A DNA stretch of 64,000 nt from Chitinophagales bacterium (GTDB taxonomy: Bacteria > Bacteroidota > Bacteroidia > Chitinophagales > Chitinophagaceae): positions 186,001 through 250,000 of the forward strand of contig JAFLBL010000003.1 in the NCBI GenBank assembly GCA_017303855.1, in the 5' to 3' direction. The notes beneath the pieces are model-generated. The model worked only from the letters and a program-made list of their open reading frames with translations, was not told the origin of the DNA and searched no databases. Shown here piece after piece: positions 35,091-43,473 of the stretch; within the stretch, counting starts at the first letter, position 1; every line of letters begins with the position of its first letter. Both the position numbers and the translations under genes were made by a program.

Positions 35091-36368
35091 CTAATCCACC
35101 CTCCTGTACTTTTCTTTCATAAATTCATAAAACATAAAGCCAAACCGGTCATACCAGTCCCGCTCACCAAACTGCTCCTCGCATTCCGCAATATCGATCA
35201 TCGAATCCTGCAGCCGCTGAAGCAACTCTATATATTTATCATCATAGGATTTCTTCAACCGCTCCACCGATTCTTCTATCTTTCTCTTTTCTGCCTGCCA
35301 GGCCAGACCCGATACCCCATGTATGGAGGATACATCATCTCCGAATGCCATGGATTTATCGGCAAAAGATTTGGTACAGCGGTAAATGATGGCCAGTTTG
35401 ATAAACTTATACCGCACTTCATTGAATCCGGCCCTGGCATTTTCAAAACATTTAGCACAATTGCCCTCACCCGTCTCATCCATATCGGCTTCATAACAAA
35501 AAGTAGGTACCGAAGGCATGCCGGCCGGAATCGCGGTATTCATACAGGACCCCAGGTTCTTATAAGCATCCCATAAGTCTTTCCCTCCTTTCAGTATTTT
35601 ATATGCTTTCTCTGTATGCTCCCTTACTTTATCCAGCTTCTCCCGTTCTTCTTTTTCATTTTTTTCCAGTATCCGCTCCACTTCCGCACGGATTTCTTCC
35701 ACAGTATTTCCCCTGATCCTGTTTTGTGCGGAAGTAACGGCAGAAAGACATAGACCCATAATCAATAATCCGGCTGTATTCCTCTTCCGTCCGGCAAACT
35801 TTACACCCATCAGCACCAGGGCCAGTGCCAATACACCGATAATTATATATAGCAACGTATTTGATTTACCGGTACTCTCCTTTTTACCGGCCAATTCCGT
35901 TTTTTCTTTTCCTTTTTTTACAAAGGGAGATTCCATTTTGGGCATAATCTCTTTACCCGCCATGGCCATCACCACATAAGGAGCACTGCTGCCCCTGAGT
36001 TTTATACCCACTTCGCCGGCAGAACGGACTTTGAATTCACAATATCCTTCCGCCACATTGGTTGCCGCACTCATCTCGTTTTCATCCCAGCTGTCTTTAT
36101 GCAGACTAACTTGTACGGGATTGGACTTACTGCCTGCATATACCATTATAATTAACGGCTGAAACATATCCTGCCCGGAAAGCAGGATTAATTCACCCTT
36201 CTCCGAAGCGATTCCTTCTGCGGCGGCTACTAAAACTTCTTTATCACTGCCATCGGGTTGTAAGGGTAAGGCCAGTGGTTTCAGGTCTTTTTCCTTTGAT
36301 AAGGGCTGTGTCATTACCGCCCCGGAAAGTAACAGGAAGAAAGCCATTAAACTAATGATACGATTCAT
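35091..36368 (-). CDS. Membrane-hairpin protein with two exported domains
   Basis: 425 residues: signal peptide (1-20, ending VMTQ), a beta-rich domain (about 25-145), a Lys/Glu linker, a membrane helix ('TLLYIIIGVLALALVLMGV'), a basic loop 'KFAGRKRN', and a second hydrophobic stretch ('TAGLLIMGLCLSAVTSAQ') that looks like a signal peptide with an AxA-like cleavage site (TSA|Q). The remaining ~200 residues are helical, very charged, and contain five Cys, including 'GNCAKCFE'. Positive charges in the loop predict both domains outside the cytoplasm. Cleavage after TSA would release the C-terminal part. Unknown function. Confidence 0.72.
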   Translation of the reverse strand: MNRIISLMAFFLLLSGAVMTQPLSKEKDLKPLALPLQPDGSDKEVLVAAAEGIASEKGELILLSGQDMFQPLIIMVYAGSKSNPVQVSLHKDSWDENEMSAATNVAEGYCEFKVRSAGEVGIKLRGSSAPYVVMAMAGKEIMPKMESPFVKKGKEKTELAGKKESTGKSNTLLYIIIGVLALALVLMGVKFAGRKRNTAGLLIMGLCLSAVTSAQNRIRGNTVEEIRAEVERILEKNEKEEREKLDKVREHTEKAYKILKGGKDLWDAYKNLGSCMNTAIPAGMPSVPTFCYEADMDETGEGNCAKCFENARAGFNEVRYKFIKLAIIYRCTKSFADKSMAFGDDVSSIHGVSGLAWQAEKRKIEESVERLKKSYDDKYIELLQRLQDSMIDIAECEEQFGERDWYDRFGFMFYEFMKEKYRRVD

Positions 36369-36564
36369 AAAACAGGTTTATGGTTAATGATATTGGCTCA
36401 CTACTTTTATTTCCACGCGTCGGTTCAGTTTTATTCTCCGAAAGAATGAGAATAGCGGCTTCCTTTCCATTACAGGTATATACGGTTGGCTGCTTCCGGT
36501 CATTCTGTGCAGTTATTGATTGACAAGCGCCAATCAACAAAAAAAGGGCAAGGGGATGGCGCAT
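36352..36564 (-). CDS. Small exported protein, first gene of the secreted-protein operon
   Basis: About 70 residues from ATG 36564 (MRHPLALFLLIGACQSITAQ), with a lipobox-like LIGAC or a signal-peptidase I site after TAQ. The mature part is about 50 residues with one Cys and no known motif. It overlaps the next gene by 17 bases. The start at 36594 is less likely since it puts charged residues before the leader. Confidence 0.6.
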   Translation of the reverse strand: MRHPLALFLLIGACQSITAQNDRKQPTVYTCNGKEAAILILSENKTEPTRGNKSSEPISLTINLFYESYH

Positions 36565-36596
36565 GACATGGGTTTGACGCCGGTAAAATGCCAATT

Positions 36597-36631
36597 ATTC
36601 CGGTCAGCAGCTGCGCCGGTTTAGTATTCCG
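36597..36631 (-). promoter_or_regulatory. Putative regulator site upstream of the secreted-protein operon
   Basis: On the minus strand CGGAATACTAAA (36631-36620) is followed 29 bases later by a second CGGAAT (36602-36597). The same 12-mer, with a second CGGAA 28 bases on, occurs upstream of the histidine kinase gene at a similar distance from its start. Likely bound by the adjacent LytTR regulator (inferred). Confidence 0.5.
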
Positions 36632-36664
36632 TAGGTTTTATTGAGTATTTGCAGGAACGAATGA

Positions 36665-37411
36665 TCAGATTTTCCGGAAACTTTCAAGAAAAGCCTCTTT
36701 CTTGTTGCGGCTGATGCTAAGTGTGGTACCATCTTTCATCACCACGTAACCGCCTTCGCCTTTCACCACTTTGCCGATATGGCTCATATTGACGAGATGA
36801 CTCTGGTGTATCCGGTAGAAATCAGTACCCCGGAGACTTTCCTCTACTTCTTTCAGGGTTTTGGCTACCGTGATCTTTTTCCCGTTGACCAATGTTATAT
36901 GTGTATAGTTACTGTCGCTTTCACAACGGAGGATTTCATCTGTTTGAAAAAACTGCATGGCATCACCTACAGGCAGGGCAATCCGGTCCTGACGGGCTGT
37001 TCCCTGTAACTGCGTCAGCAAGACCTGGATTTTCTCATCCAGTGAACGATGCTCTTCTTTACTCTCCGCCTTTTCTACTGCCTGCTGCAGCTCACGTATA
37101 TCAATCGGCTTGAGCAGGTAGTCGATCGCGGAAAATTTAAACGCTTTTATGGCAAACTGATCATAGGCCGTGGTAAAAATGACTTTATACCGGCAATCTT
37201 TCGTTTCACTGAGTACATCAAACCCGTTTTTATGCGGCATTTCAATATCCAGGAAAACAAGCTCCGGTTTATACTTACGGATGGCTTCTATACCGGGTAT
37301 ACCCCCGTTAGCCGCCGCCACTACCTGTACCTGTTTGCAAAACTGTGCCAGCTGCAATTCCAGTACTTCCAGTGCGTTTTTTTCATCATCGATTATAACA
37401 GCAGTGATCAT
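36665..37411 (-). CDS. LytTR-family response regulator
   Basis: 248 residues. Receiver domain 1-120 with 'VIIDDEKNALEVLELQL' and the phospho-acceptor Asp in 'ELVFLDIEMPHKNGFDV', 'TTAYDQFAIKAF' and the conserved Lys in 'DYLLKPID'. The LytTR DNA-binding domain (about 140-248) has 'ILRCESDSNYTHITLVNGKK' and 'FYRIHQSHLVNMSHIGKVVK'. Starts 13 bases after the kinase gene and is its cognate partner. Downstream of it, 100 bases on, begins the secreted-protein operon. Confidence 0.93.
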   Translation of the reverse strand: MITAVIIDDEKNALEVLELQLAQFCKQVQVVAAANGGIPGIEAIRKYKPELVFLDIEMPHKNGFDVLSETKDCRYKVIFTTAYDQFAIKAFKFSAIDYLLKPIDIRELQQAVEKAESKEEHRSLDEKIQVLLTQLQGTARQDRIALPVGDAMQFFQTDEILRCESDSNYTHITLVNGKKITVAKTLKEVEESLRGTDFYRIHQSHLVNMSHIGKVVKGEGGYVVMKDGTTLSISRNKKEAFLESFRKI

Positions 37412-37424
37412 ACGCTTTTATTTT

Positions 37425-40400
37425 TCAGGTTACCGGTATATGCGGAATCTCCAGTTCCACTCTCGTTCCCGTTGCCACCCCGTTTGTATCTGTAAGATCG
37501 GTAACGGTACAGGAAGCCTGTATATTATTCAACCGGTTGATCAGGGCAATCCGGTCCTCCGTGATCTGCATCCCGTAACTTTTCTTCTTTAATACCTGTT
37601 TACTCTTCAGTTCCATCGCCCGTTTACGTCCAACTCCGTCATCTTCCACGGTTACCAGCAAATGACCTTTGGCGTTCCTGGCAAAACGGATCAGGAGGCG
37701 GCCAACGGTGTCTTTATGTAATAAGCCATGCCAGATGGCATTTTCCACGTAAGGCTGAATCAACATGGAGGGAATCTCCACCGTATCCGGTTGCAGGGCC
37801 GGGTCCATCTCTATGGTATAGTGAAAACGCTGATCAAACCGCAGGCTTTCCATTTCACAATACAACTGAAGCAATTCCGCTTCACTGCTCAGCAGGATGT
37901 TATTCTGATGACTATGGTCCAGTATCAGCCGTATCAGCCGCGAGAATTTTGTCAGGTACTGAGACGCGGCAAAATGATCGTTTTTTAAAATGTACTTCTG
38001 GATACTGTTAAGCGAATTAAAAATAAAATGCGGATTCATCTGCGCCCGCAGGGCCCGCATTTCCATATCGGCTATCTGCTGATGAAAACCGGCTTTCAGA
38101 CTTTCCTCCCTCCGAACGGCTTTCATGCGGAACCGGTAAATAAACCAAAGCAGGGAAAATAACAAAGCCGCGCATACCGCGAGAAACCAGGCGGTTTTCC
38201 AGAAAGGAGGACGAATGACAATGACCAGTTTCTGCTCCCCTTTACTCCAGACCCCGTCGTTGTTGGCCGCTTTTACTTTGAATACATAGGTACCCGGACC
38301 CAGACCGGAATAGGAAACATAATGCCGGTCGGCACTGTAGACCCAATCCTTATCGGCACCTTCCAGTTGATAAGCGTATTGCACCTGGTTATGGTTATTA
38401 TACTGCAGTGCGGCAAATTCAAACTGGAAAAAATTCTGATTATGATCCAGTGTTATACCATCACCCGTTATCCCGGTATACAGGTATTCCTTATCCATCA
38501 CCCGGACCGAGGTCAGCTCCACTGTTGGAGGCTGTTCATTGAAGCGGTAATTATTCAGATCTATAACACTGGCAATACCATAATACAAGGCCACCAGTTT
38601 ATTATTGTCTGTAATATTATAACTGTAGCCGCCACCATCACGCGCCAGGCCGTTTTGCACGGAAAGCGTACTGACGATCCGTTTGTTCACGGGATCAAAC
38701 CGATGCAGGCCGTTTATCGTACTGAGCCAGAAAAGCCCCGTCTTCCTGTCCGCCTTGAGCTTAATACAATAGTCTGTTGTAAGACCGATTCCTGAATTCT
38801 TCCCGTAATTATTAATGATGGTTTTCCCGGTTGACCCTACAATTTCATACAACCCGTTATTCTGCGTGGTTACCCATATATGCCCCTGTTTGTCCTCGGC
38901 GATATAAGTAGTGTTCGTCATGGCGGGAATGTCCGGATTGTCTTCCCCTGTATAGTGATTCCATTTATTTTCAGCAGGCAGGTATTCATACACACCGGTT
39001 GCGGAGGTAAACCAGATATGATCACGGCTGTCGGCCAGGCAGGGATACAGCAGATTATCCTTTTTCAGATCGGCCAGCGGATCCACAACCGTTTTATCAT
39101 AATGAGTAAGTGTTCCGGCTGCAGGCTGCCAGGTATAAAACCCGTTATTTATTGAACTGATATATACATTGCCCTTTTTGTCCACCAGGTTCCGGCCGGC
39201 ATTACTGATTGGTTTGCCATCCTGATCTTTTAGCGGATAAGGAATTAACTGACGGGTCGTGGCATTGAGTTTAAAAAAATGCTGATCATCTGAAGCATAT
39301 ACGGATCCGTTGGCGGTTAGTACCAGTCCGATTATGCGACGCGGGAATTTACCCGTTACCAACGGATTCGGTATCACCGAAAGTTTATTGTCCTTTGCAC
39401 TGTAATACGCCAGGCCGGCGGATGATGTATTCGGTATCAACAGGTCGTCGGTACCGGGCAGATTAAATACACCGGTTGGCTCAATGGGTGTACCCGGGCC
39501 GGGTTCGGTTAGCATAATACTCTTAATCTGCTGATTCTGCCAGGGCATCATGCTGAGACCATTATGACTGCTGATCCAGAGATTCCCTTCCCTGTCCGGA
39601 TAAAGATCACCGATCTTATTGGCCATCAGATCAAATTCACTCAGCCGTTTGTTTTCATATGTTATCAGGCCATTGCTGGTTGCACGGAATAAGGGATAGG
39701 AGCCAATCCAGCATTCATTGTCTTTTTCAAGGAGACTGAACAGGTTATTATTCAACAGCGATGGCTGTTGGTAGACGGATTGTTTGTATTGACCCGTTTC
39801 CGGACTGCACGTATAAAGACCATGTGTGAATGTGGTAAGGAGAATACCCTCTTTACCCACAGACCCGTTGGTTATTTCATCATCTGAAAATGGCTGAGGA
39901 AAAAAAGCGTCCAGTTTTCCCGCTCTGTTGAACCGGTATATCCCCTCCGCATGAATGGCATAGATGGCCCCTTTATAGTCCACTACTTTCAATGTATAAC
40001 GGGAGGCAGTAACCGGATATGAAGCGGTAAAATCCGTAACAGTTGAATCCGTTGTATTGAAGCGATAAAAAAAACGGTTGGACGTATGTATATATACAGC
40101 GCCGTTGGTGGCCGGTGTAAAGCGGGTAATATAGTAGGACCCCAGCCGCCGGGCCAATGTATCTTTAGCGGCCGGTCGCCAGAACCGGTTACGGACGGGA
40201 TCATAACATTGCAGGTCATTCAGACTGCCGAGCCAGAGTATACCGCCCGTATCCGTATATACCGCCTGCAGGATATTAGAAATACTGCTGCCGTTTTTAT
40301 CCAGCGGACTCCGGAATGGCTTAAACCCGATCCCATCATACCGGAAAAGACCGGTACCCGTACCCACCCAGATAAAGCCTTTCAGATCCTGGGTAATACT

Positions 40401-40529
40401 GTAAATATATTTTTCCGCCAGCCCGTCTTTACTGCTGAAGTTTATAAAGCGGCTGTTGGCCGCTTGCTGTGCCTGCAGCAAACAGGAGTATCCTGCCAGT
40501 AGCCATATAAGCAACGCTTTTCTCAACAT
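37425..40529 (-). CDS. LytS-type sensor histidine kinase with periplasmic two-component propeller and Y_Y_Y domain
   Basis: 1034 residues: signal peptide (ending LLQAQQ), about a dozen propeller repeats of the 'WVGTGTGLFRYDG', 'IWVTTQNNGLYEIVG' and 'LFWLSTINGLHRFDP' type, a Y_Y_Y immunoglobulin-like domain ('YAYQLEGADKDWVYSADRHY'), one membrane helix ('WFLAVCAALLFSLLWFIYRF'), and a His_kinase domain with the phospho-His in 'AQMNPHFIFNSLNSIQKY' and ATP site 'LLVTVEDDGVGRKRA'. In Bacteroidota such sensors typically respond to glycan fragments, but those are usually hybrid proteins; here kinase and regulator are separate. Confidence 0.93.
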   Translation of the reverse strand: MLRKALLIWLLAGYSCLLQAQQAANSRFINFSSKDGLAEKYIYSITQDLKGFIWVGTGTGLFRYDGIGFKPFRSPLDKNGSSISNILQAVYTDTGGILWLGSLNDLQCYDPVRNRFWRPAAKDTLARRLGSYYITRFTPATNGAVYIHTSNRFFYRFNTTDSTVTDFTASYPVTASRYTLKVVDYKGAIYAIHAEGIYRFNRAGKLDAFFPQPFSDDEITNGSVGKEGILLTTFTHGLYTCSPETGQYKQSVYQQPSLLNNNLFSLLEKDNECWIGSYPLFRATSNGLITYENKRLSEFDLMANKIGDLYPDREGNLWISSHNGLSMMPWQNQQIKSIMLTEPGPGTPIEPTGVFNLPGTDDLLIPNTSSAGLAYYSAKDNKLSVIPNPLVTGKFPRRIIGLVLTANGSVYASDDQHFFKLNATTRQLIPYPLKDQDGKPISNAGRNLVDKKGNVYISSINNGFYTWQPAAGTLTHYDKTVVDPLADLKKDNLLYPCLADSRDHIWFTSATGVYEYLPAENKWNHYTGEDNPDIPAMTNTTYIAEDKQGHIWVTTQNNGLYEIVGSTGKTIINNYGKNSGIGLTTDYCIKLKADRKTGLFWLSTINGLHRFDPVNKRIVSTLSVQNGLARDGGGYSYNITDNNKLVALYYGIASVIDLNNYRFNEQPPTVELTSVRVMDKEYLYTGITGDGITLDHNQNFFQFEFAALQYNNHNQVQYAYQLEGADKDWVYSADRHYVSYSGLGPGTYVFKVKAANNDGVWSKGEQKLVIVIRPPFWKTAWFLAVCAALLFSLLWFIYRFRMKAVRREESLKAGFHQQIADMEMRALRAQMNPHFIFNSLNSIQKYILKNDHFAASQYLTKFSRLIRLILDHSHQNNILLSSEAELLQLYCEMESLRFDQRFHYTIEMDPALQPDTVEIPSMLIQPYVENAIWHGLLHKDTVGRLLIRFARNAKGHLLVTVEDDGVGRKRAMELKSKQVLKKKSYGMQITEDRIALINRLNNIQASCTVTDLTDTNGVATGTRVELEIPHIPVT

Positions 40530-40554
40530 GGGATAAGGTACTAATAAACTGAAT

Positions 40555-40588
40555 TTTCCGGAGAACAGACAGATTATTTAGTATTCCG
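40555..40588 (-). promoter_or_regulatory. Putative regulator site upstream of the propeller kinase gene
   Basis: Minus-strand CGGAATACTAAA (40588-40577) and CGGAAAATT starting at 40560. Matches the site at 36597-36631 in sequence, order, orientation and distance to the start codon (48-59 versus 56-67 bases). Confidence 0.5.
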
Positions 40589-40643
40589 GCGCCGGGCTGA
40601 GTAAGCGGTAATTTTTCCGGTTTTTTGCTTGCAGCAATTATTC

Positions 40644-41918
40644 TCAGGCTGCCGCTTCGGCCTTCACCGGATTTTCTTTCGCCTTTTTCCGGTCACGGTA
40701 ATACTTGAGAATACTACGCCTTACCTGTTCGGCCAGAACAAACTTCGGATTGCTGCTGCTGTAAATCTCCGCAGTCCGTTCATTGGGATTAAAATCCTGG
40801 GCGCAGAGAATATCATATACTTTAAAGAGTTTCAGAAAAGGAAGATCAATCACGTACCGGCGGCGCACGAGGATACTGCTGAATATTTCGCTCTTCCGGC
40901 GGGTCTTAATTCCGATACATAAACCGAAGGAGCGGGTATCTTCGACCCCCAGGTTTTTTACAAGAAAGGATTTCAGTTCTCGGGCTTCCGCGTAATTATC
41001 TTCCACCTGGAAATTCAGTTCATTCGCGGCATGACGCATATTGATCATAAACTCTTCCAGCAACAGGTTCCAGTCTTCCTTCTGCTCTTCGTTTATCCCC
41101 TTGATCAGGATGGATTTCCAGGCGGTGCAACAGAGTTGACTGATTCCTGTATCCGCACAAAGCTGGCTGAGTTTTTTAAGAAAAGCCACACTGAAGTATT
41201 CATCCCGGCGGTATATCCCCAGCCAGTATTTATCTCCATACCGGTTCAGCCCTTCATAATAGGGCAGGTTAAAAGAAGGCAGGGTGGCTTTTACAGCAGC
41301 CGGTCTCAGTTCAAGTCCTTCTTTTTTCAACAGGCTGAAAAGTTTATCTCCATCAGCAGCCGGATTATCGATAAAATCTGCTTCATGAGTTACAATCAGT
41401 TCATCCAGCAGCTTTGTCAGTTTGGGCAAATCCTTTGTTGCTGTTAGCTGGTCCCATTCATACACCACATTAGTCCGGGGAAACCGGATAAAAAGATGCC
41501 AGTAATGAGGCGTGGCCGCTGCTGCAATCCAGTTAATATTTCCAGTGAGCATCGGTGTTATACTCTGGTTTTTATCGCAGATATTGACTTTGATCCTGGG
41601 ATTATAATCAATCGCGTTGAGTATATCCTGGTATACCGTTTCCGACAGCCAGGTATCCTGTATAAATACACCGGCCGCCGGATATGAGCTGATAATATTC
41701 GGTTGTTCATTCACATTACAGGTATAGGGTACCGCCAGTTCTGTAAGAGAGGCTGTAAACTCCTCCAGATGATAGGGCTCCAGTTCCACGATTAACTGCT
41801 GCCGGAGACCAAAGCGAACAAACGGAATCCGGATACGCTGGATGGCTACCATTATATTATATAGCTGGCCGGGGTCAATTATCCCGCCACGGAAGTTGAT
41901 AAATACAGTCTCACTCAT
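40644..41918 (-). CDS. Nitrite/sulfite reductase half-domain protein lacking a rubredoxin tail
   Basis: 424 cytoplasmic residues. The N-terminus 'GGIIDPGQLYNIMVAIQ' with 'RFGLRQQLIVELEP' resembles the ferredoxin-like half domain of siroheme nitrite/sulfite reductases, and 'ISSYPAAGVFIQDTWLSETV' and 'SITPMLTGNINWIA' match Bacteroidota proteins often annotated as rubredoxin in nitrate-assimilation loci (from memory). Those carry a C-terminal CxxC...CxxC rubredoxin; this one ends in a basic then alanine-rich tail with no such motif. The siroheme Cys set is also absent. Its role is unknown, and no nitrate or nitrite genes are in the window. Confidence 0.65.
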   Translation of the reverse strand: MSETVFINFRGGIIDPGQLYNIMVAIQRIRIPFVRFGLRQQLIVELEPYHLEEFTASLTELAVPYTCNVNEQPNIISSYPAAGVFIQDTWLSETVYQDILNAIDYNPRIKVNICDKNQSITPMLTGNINWIAAAATPHYWHLFIRFPRTNVVYEWDQLTATKDLPKLTKLLDELIVTHEADFIDNPAADGDKLFSLLKKEGLELRPAAVKATLPSFNLPYYEGLNRYGDKYWLGIYRRDEYFSVAFLKKLSQLCADTGISQLCCTAWKSILIKGINEEQKEDWNLLLEEFMINMRHAANELNFQVEDNYAEARELKSFLVKNLGVEDTRSFGLCIGIKTRRKSEIFSSILVRRRYVIDLPFLKLFKVYDILCAQDFNPNERTAEIYSSSNPKFVLAEQVRRSILKYYRDRKKAKENPVKAEAAA

Positions 41919-42180
41919 GGGATGTTTTTTAATATGGTTGCCGGCTTTTGTGCCCTCCGGGTATAAATTATAAAAATCAATAATGCCTTAATTAACTAAA
42001 GTTAGGGATTGATTTTATATAAAACCTGATATTGATGAGATATTAGCTGGGTTATTCAGGCAAAATTGTCATAAATGATTGTTTTATGCTTAAAATATAA
42101 ACATTTAAATATATACTTATATGAATATCTCATTGCTTACCCTACCCTGTTTTTGAACCGTTTATCTTAATACAGGGCAT

Positions 42181-42203
42181 AAAAAAAGTTCCCTTCCGGG
42201 AAC
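42181..42203 (-). terminator. Rho-independent terminator
   Basis: Minus strand GTTCCC-GGAA-GGGAAC, a perfect 6-bp stem with tetraloop, followed directly by TTTTTTT. It ends the transcript of the small membrane protein gene at 42234. The rest of the gap up to 41919 is A/T-rich and should hold the promoter of the gene starting at 41918. Confidence 0.92.
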
Positions 42204-42233
42204 CTAAGTACAGTAAAGCAAAACGGTAATTGT

Positions 42234-42440
42234 TTACTTCTTTGCAGGACAGGTATTCAGTCCTATCAGTGTATACAGCGGGCAAAAACTTACCAGGCTG
42301 GTCAGTACAAACACACCCCCCAGGATGGCGAGGATGAGTCCGGGTGTTCCGGCTACAGTTCCACTGAAATACAGATAAGCAAATACGGCGGCGATTAATA
42401 CACGAATAATGCGGTCGGCTGTTCCCATGTTTGGTTTCAT
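42234..42440 (-). CDS. DUF2892 (YgaP-like) inner-membrane protein
   Basis: 68 residues from ATG 42440 (MKPNMGTADRIIRVLIA); the family nearly always begins with this 'N.G..DR.IR' pattern. Two membrane helices with 'VLTSLVSFCPLYTLIGLNTC' between and after them; the paired cysteines are typical. In other bacteria the domain is fused or linked to rhodanese sulfurtransferases. The frame is open upstream through a dispersed repeat, which is not part of the gene. Confidence 0.9.
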   Translation of the reverse strand: MKPNMGTADRIIRVLIAAVFAYLYFSGTVAGTPGLILAILGGVFVLTSLVSFCPLYTLIGLNTCPAKK

Positions 42441-42488
42441 AAATGCAAGTTTAAAAGTTGAAAGGTTAAGAAGTTGAAAAGTTAAGTG

Positions 42489-42569
42489 CTTCGGCAAGCT
42501 CAGCATGACAAGAACATCGGTTGTCACCCTGCCTGTCCCGCCAAATGCGGGGAACTTGCCGAAGGGTGA
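42489..42569. repeat. Dispersed palindromic repeat, copy A
   Basis: Outer arms TTCGGCAAGCT (42490-42500) and AACTTGCCGAA (42553-42563), inner hairpin CCCGCCAAATGCGGG (42537-42551). About 80 bases match the copy at 54761-54833 in opposite orientation. It is preceded by GTTGAAAGGTTAAGAAGTTG-type word repeats (42450-42485). Confidence 0.88.
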
Positions 42570-42659
42570 TTAGATAGTTTCTAGTACCCATACAATCCCG
42601 GTAATGATGGAAACGCAAAGGATGCAGACAATCAATAACCGGATCCATTTGTTCTTCAT
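42570..42659 (-). CDS. Possible 29-residue single-span membrane protein
   Basis: ATG at 42659, TAA at 42572-42570. The product has a basic start (MKNKWIRLLIVCILC), one hydrophobic helix ('IITGIVWVL') and an acidic end (ETI). Its stop codon abuts palindromic repeat A, as do other genes next to word repeats here, which supports a real gene end. It lies between the Crp/Fnr and DUF2892 genes. Too short to identify. Confidence 0.45.
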   Translation of the reverse strand: MKNKWIRLLIVCILCVSIITGIVWVLETI

Positions 42660-42724
42660 TTCCTGAATTGTATTGTAAAACTACCTTTCCCGGGCGGCGC
42701 CAGCCGGTGACCACTGTCACCAGG

Positions 42725-43354
42725 CTAATTGATTTGTATGCCTTCGGGCAATTGTTTCACTTTTCCCTCTTGTTCCAGTCTTTTCATTACCCGGGTTACA
42801 ACTTCTCGGGCCGTGCCGAGTTCACCGGCAATCTGTTTGTGCCGGAGCGGCAGGATTTTTTCCCCTTTCATCCGGCTTTTTTCCAGCAGGTAGTTATAAA
42901 GGCGCTGATCCATCTTATCAAAGAGCAGGGAGTTGATGGTGTCCAGCATTTCCGTATAGCGCAGGTTATATTGCTGAAAGAATAATTCATTGACAGCCGG
43001 GTATTGTTTTACCCATTTATTCAGTTTATCCGTTGGCAGTAATAAAAGTAAGGAAGCGTCTTCCGTAAAGGCAAAGATCCGGCTGGGCGAATTGGAGAGT
43101 CCGGAGGAAAAAGACATGATACAGCTCTGCGCCGGGCCTATATAATAAAGAAGCAATTCTTTTTCTTCCATCCGGGTAAATACTTTCACCAACCCTTCCA
43201 GCACAATGGGAATAACTTTGATATACTGTCCCTCTTTGAGAATTTCCACGCCTTCCGGCACTTCCTTCATCATACCATGTTCCGAAATCTCTTCCAGCAG
43301 TTCTGGGGGAAATCCGGGCAGATGTTTTTTTATTTCAGTGATAGCAAGGGGCAT
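42725..43354 (-). CDS. Crp/Fnr-family transcription regulator
   Basis: 209 residues: cyclic-nucleotide-type beta-roll ('PEGVEILKEGQYIKVIPIVL'), dimer helix, and helix-turn-helix 'AGELGTAREVVTRVMKRLEQ'. No N-terminal Fe-S cysteine cluster as in Fnr, so the signal is not oxygen by that route. Relatives in Bacteroidota often sit beside DUF2892/rhodanese genes, as here. An imperfect inverted repeat (GATTTCTTCCCG at 43361, CGGGAAATC at 43390) just upstream could be an autoregulatory site. Confidence 0.92.
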   Translation of the reverse strand: MPLAITEIKKHLPGFPPELLEEISEHGMMKEVPEGVEILKEGQYIKVIPIVLEGLVKVFTRMEEKELLLYYIGPAQSCIMSFSSGLSNSPSRIFAFTEDASLLLLLPTDKLNKWVKQYPAVNELFFQQYNLRYTEMLDTINSLLFDKMDQRLYNYLLEKSRMKGEKILPLRHKQIAGELGTAREVVTRVMKRLEQEGKVKQLPEGIQIN

Positions 43355-43473
43355 ACATATGATTTCTTCCCGCTAAATCTACAACATCCCGGGAAATCAG
43401 CCGCCGATAATGGAGGAAATCACAATTAAGGCCTATATTTAAATACGCCTGCAGCCATAAACCAACAAACCTC

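Noticed and set aside
40644..41918. A working siroheme nitrite or sulfite reductase
   Set aside because: The Cys pattern for the 4Fe-4S/siroheme centre is absent and the protein is too divergent outside the half-domain.
42066..42081. TTGTCATAAATGATTG as a Crp/Fnr operator
   Set aside because: Only the inner TCAT/ATGA is symmetric; the outer TTG arm is not mirrored, so the match is too weak.
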